This document shows, piece by piece, positions 60,586 to 64,000 of a DNA stretch of 64,000 bases; position 1 is the first letter of the stretch; the number at the start of each line of letters is the position of its first letter. The position numbers were made by a program, and so were the translations under genes. The DNA is from CAKSHC01 sp045595395 (GTDB lineage Bacteria; Bacillota; Clostridia; Oscillospirales; UMGS1783). The stretch covers positions 1-64,000 of the forward strand of contig JAZOAH010000016.1 of assembly GCA_045595395.1 (NCBI GenBank), written 5' to 3'. The notes under the pieces are model-generated. The model saw only the letters and a program-made list of their open reading frames with translations. It was not told the origin of the DNA and did no database searches.

Positions 60586-60996
60586 TCAAGCGAGATATTT
60601 TTTGATGCCGTCGGAAGCGGCGTTAACATCGCCCGAAACGGTCACCGTCACATTGACATTATACGCCTTGCTCAGCACAGCGACCTTATCCAGGAATTCT
60701 TCAACAGCGTCCAGGTCGGGAGCGCAGATCTTGGTGATGGAGTCAATAAAGATCTCGGTAATATCATGATTACCCGCCATAAGCCCGGCAACAAAACCGT
60801 AGAAAGAATCAAAATCCTTGATAGCATAATCTTCAATATTTACTAAACGGGCACGGGAGTTGATGGTAAACATCAGGGTATTGCCCTTTTCAATATAAAC
60901 AACATTGCCGTGATCGGCGGCTACAGCCTGGTTGCACTGATCGGCCAACGCCTTGGTCTTGCCGGTGCCTTTGAGTCCCATAATTGCTTTGATCAT
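60586..60996 (-). CDS. Small P-loop NTPase-like protein
   Basis: 136 residues. Walker A MGLKGTGKTKALADQ at residues 6-20 and a Walker B-like ITEIFIDSI; the C-terminal half is alpha/beta (VDKVAVLSKAYNVNVTVTVSGD). No other domain. Similar short proteins in Clostridia are labelled PilT-like or hypothetical; I would not assign motility. ATG at 60996 with AAGGAGG upstream. It is not linked by operon to rplU, which has its own promoter. Confidence 0.7.
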   Translation of the reverse strand: MIKAIMGLKGTGKTKALADQCNQAVAADHGNVVYIEKGNTLMFTINSRARLVNIEDYAIKDFDSFYGFVAGLMAGNHDITEIFIDSITKICAPDLDAVEEFLDKVAVLSKAYNVNVTVTVSGDVNAASDGIKKYLA

Positions 60997-61094
60997 AAGT
61001 GTATGCCTCCTTAGAATATGTATCCGCTCACACGCGAACCATTTGATTACTATTATTATACAGGAAACTGCGCAACAATTCAATAGGGTAAAAC

Positions 61095-61125
61095 AAAAAA
61101 GTCGGCAGAAAATCTGCCGACTTTT
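61095..61125 (-). terminator. Terminator of pgi
   Basis: Arms AAAAGTCGGCAGA/TCTGCCGACTTTT, then TTGTTTT on the minus strand. Confidence 0.88.
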
Positions 61126-61127
61126 GA

Positions 61128-62408
61128 TTAGTTCTTCGGTTTACCCAAAAGTTCAAACATATTGCTCTTATAGGCTTCAACACCGGGCTGGTCAAAGGGA
61201 TTGACACCCAGCATATAGCCGCCGATGGCACAGCCGACCTCAAAGAAGGTGAACAGTTCGCCCAGCGTATGCTCGCTGCGATCGGGGATGTTAATAAGCA
61301 GGTTGGGCACGCCGCCGTCGATATGCGCCTTAATAACACCTTCATAGGCCTTGCTGTTGATATACTGCAGGCTCTTGCCCTCCAGATAGGCCAGACCGTC
61401 GGCCGGATCACCGGCACAAAGGGTGAGATCCTTTTCGGGCGTATCAATCCACATGACTGTTTCAAAGTTGTTGCGGGTGCCCTCCTGGAGATATTGCCCC
61501 ATGGAGTGCAGATCCTGGGTATAGGTCAGCGCAACGGGGAAAACGCCCTTGCCCTCCTTGCCGTGACTTTCACCGTAAAGTTGCTGCCACCAAAGCGACA
61601 TGGTAAACAGCTCGGGCTCATAACCGGTCAGCACCTCGACCGTCATTCCCTTTTGCTCATACAGGGCATGACGGCAAGCCGCATAAACAGCCGCCTCATT
61701 CTTATTGATGTCAGTAGACAGATAACGAGCCATGGCATCCTTAGCACCCTGGAGCAGAGCGTCGATATCGCCGCCGGCAACAGCAATGGGCAGCAAGCCC
61801 ACATCGGTCAGCACCGAATAACGTCCGCCGATGTCATCGGGAACAACAAAGGCTTCATAGCCCTCTTTTTCGGCCAACGGGCGCAGAGCACCTCGGCGGG
61901 CATCGGTAGTAACAAAAATACGCTTAGCGGCATCCTTGCCGTATTTACGCTCCAGCAAAGCGCGGAACATGCGGAAGGCAATGGCCGGCTCGGTCGTCGT
62001 ACCCGACTTGGAAACCACATTAACACAAACACTCTTGTCCTCGCACAGGGCAAGTAAGCGCCCCAGCGCATCAGGACTGATGTTATTACCGGCAAAATAG
62101 ATCTTGGGCGCATCGATCTCTTCATGGAAAGGGCCGCCCAGAAAATCTATAGCGCACTTAGCCCCCATAAAAGAGCCGCCGATACCAATGACAACAAAGA
62201 CATCAGCCATCTCACGAATACGAGCCGCCGCCGCCTTGATCTTAGCCGTGTCAATTCCCTTCCCCGGCTCGGTCCAGCCGAGAAAATCGTTGCCGGCACC
62301 ACTGCGGTCACGCACCTTCACGATAGCCTCTTCGATCTGTGTTGCGTATGTTTTCAGCGGTTCCTCACTCAAAAACATATTCGTATATTTTGCTTCAAAA
62401 CCTATCAT
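61128..62408 (-). CDS. pgi: Glucose-6-phosphate isomerase
   Basis: 426 residues, the compact bacterial form of the phosphoglucose isomerase family. VIGIGGSFMGAK and NVVSKSGTTTEPAIAFR form the sugar-phosphate SIS site, YSVLTDVGLLP and QDLHSMGQYLQEG follow, and the catalytic Glu is in the LQEGTRNN region. Start at 62408 (MIGFEAKY) because GGAGG lies eight bases upstream, inside a slightly longer open frame. Links glycogen-derived glucose phosphate to glycolysis. Confidence 0.95.
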   Translation of the reverse strand: MIGFEAKYTNMFLSEEPLKTYATQIEEAIVKVRDRSGAGNDFLGWTEPGKGIDTAKIKAAAARIREMADVFVVIGIGGSFMGAKCAIDFLGGPFHEEIDAPKIYFAGNNISPDALGRLLALCEDKSVCVNVVSKSGTTTEPAIAFRMFRALLERKYGKDAAKRIFVTTDARRGALRPLAEKEGYEAFVVPDDIGGRYSVLTDVGLLPIAVAGGDIDALLQGAKDAMARYLSTDINKNEAAVYAACRHALYEQKGMTVEVLTGYEPELFTMSLWWQQLYGESHGKEGKGVFPVALTYTQDLHSMGQYLQEGTRNNFETVMWIDTPEKDLTLCAGDPADGLAYLEGKSLQYINSKAYEGVIKAHIDGGVPNLLINIPDRSEHTLGELFTFFEVGCAIGGYMLGVNPFDQPGVEAYKSNMFELLGKPKN

Positions 62409-62518
62409 AACAACATCCTCCAAATTCAATAAAATTCTATTTTCATTTTATCGTACTAAATCAGGACTGTCAATACTCTATACAACATTTATATGGATGT
62501 TTGCTGATAAACAGCACA

Positions 62519-62550
62519 AGACCCGCCGAAAAATTCAGCAGGTCTTGTAA
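62519..62550 (-). terminator. Terminator of the M23 peptidase gene
   Basis: Imperfect stem AAGACCTGCTGAA/TTCGGCGGGTCTT (minus strand), short T tail. Confidence 0.6.
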
Positions 62551-62554
62551 TAAA

Positions 62555-63991
62555 TCAGGACAGATATTTCATTGGATCTACATAAGTTCCGTTAACATTA
62601 AGCGTAATATGACAGTGGTTTCCGGTCGAGTTGCCGGTCGATCCGACTCCGGCGATCCTCTGCCCTTGATAGACAGTCTGACCGACGACTACATTCACAC
62701 CATTGCAGTGCGAATAACGAGATATGATACCGTTGCCGTGATCAATCTCAACATTATAACCGTGACCGCCGCCCGACCAACCGGCAACCGTTACAACGCC
62801 AGCTTCAATCGCCAAGATCGACGTATTGTAATCAGCGGCAACATCCAAACCTTCATGATAATGATCACCGCGCCAATCGCCGAACGGGCTGGTGATCACA
62901 TAGGTGCCGGCGATCGGCCAAATATAGGTACCGGTCGACGAGATCGGCTTGGTGCCCAACAATTCGTATTGGGTAACAGGGTCGCTCTTAACGGTACGGT
63001 TGATGATATTGCGACTGATCTCCACACCGTCCACAATAACAACCTGGGCGACATATTGCGTAATGCCCACCTTACCCGCCGAAAGGATCTGTCTGGAGCC
63101 GGCCCACAGCGAAGAACTTGTGGAGATCTCAACATCAAACGGGGTCTCCTCTTCATAGGTAACCGTCTTAGACACCTGAACCGAAACAAGAGGATCACCG
63201 CCACCGACCATGATGACCGAGCCAACCGGCGCATCAGCCAGATTGATGCCGGGATTGAGCAGATACAATGTGCGCTCACCCAAACCAAAGTCGGCACAAA
63301 TGCTTTCCACCGAATCGCCGGCCTGAATGGCATATTCCTGAGCCGTATCGCCGCATAGCAATTTTGCACGAAGATCGGCAATCGACATTTCAAACTGGTC
63401 CGCATACATGTCTTGAATGACCTGAACATCATTCATAAACACTACTGTCTCTCCGGCCGCACCAGTCTGATAGGGCAGTTTAATGGCATCAAGCATCTCG
63501 TACACGGCAGTTTCGTTGGTGTAGGTGCCGATCAGGGTACCGTCAACAAAAACACCATAAGTCTTGCCTGCTGCATTTTCACAAATAGCTGCAATGTTCT
63601 CTTCTAACTGCTCCGTCGCCACCAGGTCACTGCGTGAAACCAAGCTCACCGTATATACCGGCGTCTGTTCTATTTGAAAGGTTTCACCCAAGCGCTGTGA
63701 ATACCGCTGCTCTACCGCCAGCCGAGCCGCATCAAAGGAGGCCGCATCCGTCACATAACCGACCACTTCCCCATCCAATTTTACCTCAAGTCCTAATGTA
63801 TAGGCACTCAGCATAATCATAGAGCCAAACACCAACAAAACACTCAGCGGCATCAGCAAAAATCGAGAAAAGGAAGCGAAGCCACGGAAAAAACCGACAA
63901 TACCATAGCCAATACTATGACCGGCACGACGAATAAACCCTTCGGGGTCATCAATCATTTCCCGACGCATAAAACGCAAAGATTTCTTCAT
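62555..63991 (-). CDS. LysM-G5-M23 peptidoglycan endopeptidase, membrane-anchored
   Basis: 478 residues. Signal-anchor helix at ~44-66, an SPOR/YabD-like stretch to ~205, a LysM-like motif (~217-262, YAIQAGDSVESICADFGL), a G5 domain (~270-345), and the M23 domain (~370-475) with zinc ligands HYHEGLDVAA (H and D) and GNHCHITLNVNG (HxH). Lytic enzyme for cell-wall remodelling. The start at 63991 is 9 bases from the window edge, so the upstream signal cannot be read. Layout is the common clostridial one. Confidence 0.9.
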   Translation of the reverse strand: MKKSLRFMRREMIDDPEGFIRRAGHSIGYGIVGFFRGFASFSRFLLMPLSVLLVFGSMIMLSAYTLGLEVKLDGEVVGYVTDAASFDAARLAVEQRYSQRLGETFQIEQTPVYTVSLVSRSDLVATEQLEENIAAICENAAGKTYGVFVDGTLIGTYTNETAVYEMLDAIKLPYQTGAAGETVVFMNDVQVIQDMYADQFEMSIADLRAKLLCGDTAQEYAIQAGDSVESICADFGLGERTLYLLNPGINLADAPVGSVIMVGGGDPLVSVQVSKTVTYEEETPFDVEISTSSSLWAGSRQILSAGKVGITQYVAQVVIVDGVEISRNIINRTVKSDPVTQYELLGTKPISSTGTYIWPIAGTYVITSPFGDWRGDHYHEGLDVAADYNTSILAIEAGVVTVAGWSGGGHGYNVEIDHGNGIISRYSHCNGVNVVVGQTVYQGQRIAGVGSTGNSTGNHCHITLNVNGTYVDPMKYLS

Positions 63992-64000
63992 TTGTTCGGA

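Noticed and set aside
61269..62057. A long open frame antisense to pgi
   Set aside because: Entirely inside pgi, no recognisable domain or ribosome site.
1..64000. CRISPR arrays, insertion sequences, integrases or prophage genes
   Set aside because: None seen: no spaced direct repeats, transposase motifs or phage structural genes.

Overview
The window is bacterial, and most of it looks like a low-to-mid GC Bacillota (Clostridia-like) chromosome. Evidence: strong AGGAGG-type ribosome binding sites, consensus TTGACA-N17-TATAAT promoters, a glgC-glgD pair, hemZ, Prp beside an N-terminally extended L27, DegV/FakA fatty-acid kinase genes and a long RelA. I see no phage, insertion sequence, CRISPR array or rRNA operon. 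The first ~4.3 kb (lipoate ligase, lpdA, an RNase H, tatA and the last ~190 codons of carB) has clearly different codon habits (Glu nearly always GAA, Lys nearly always AAA). The switch falls inside carB, so the left end is either a recombined tract or a chimeric assembly join.

Layout. 0-3.7 kb: lipoate/dihydrolipoamide genes, rnhA, tatA. 3.7-8.3 kb: pyrC-carB behind a consensus promoter and an attenuator resembling PyrR control. 8.3-18 kb: glycogen metabolism, a tight glgC-glgD-glgA-glgP-amylase operon with divergent malQ. 18-23.7 kb: a seven-gene overlapping operon of lipid-assembly enzymes (two hydrolase-type proteins, acyl-AMP ligase with carrier domain, two PlsC-type acyltransferases, free acyl carrier protein, LRAT/NlpC-type acyltransferase). 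23.8-28.3 kb: divergent fakB-fakB-fakA-plsX, which feeds acyl groups into phospholipid. 28.3-34 kb: a glycosyltransferase-GtrA fusion, more alpha/beta hydrolases, small membrane proteins and a large ferritin-like protein. 33.9-35.1 kb: secreted nuclease pair. 35.2-35.8 kb: array of tiny hairpins and a five-tRNA operon (Val-Asp-Phe-Gly-Cys). 35.9-45.6 kb: helical-bundle proteins, hemZ, MBL hydrolase, relA, recJ, a fused sigma/anti-sigma protein and dusB. 45.7-50.6 kb: ddl-murI-DUF1934-argS and a phosphoesterase. 50.7-54.4 kb: a sugar-type ABC transporter without its binding protein. 54.7-64 kb: gdhA, a zinc/cadmium P-type ATPase, the rplU-prp-rpmA-obg ribosome block, a small P-loop protein, pgi and an M23 peptidase.

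The most unusual points are: (1) the 18-23.7 kb lipid operon, whose deacetylase plus acyl-activation plus Cys-dependent acyltransferase logic recalls Nod-factor N-acylation; (2) an in-frame TAG at codon 12 of the only copy of rplU seen here, in a region where none of the 52 protein genes I read between 4.3 and 64 kb ends in TAG (38 TAA, 14 TGA); (3) a single polypeptide joining an ECF-type sigma factor to a zinc-finger anti-sigma domain, a membrane segment and an outer domain; and (4) the composition break inside carB. All functions are assigned by reading motifs; no database search was possible.
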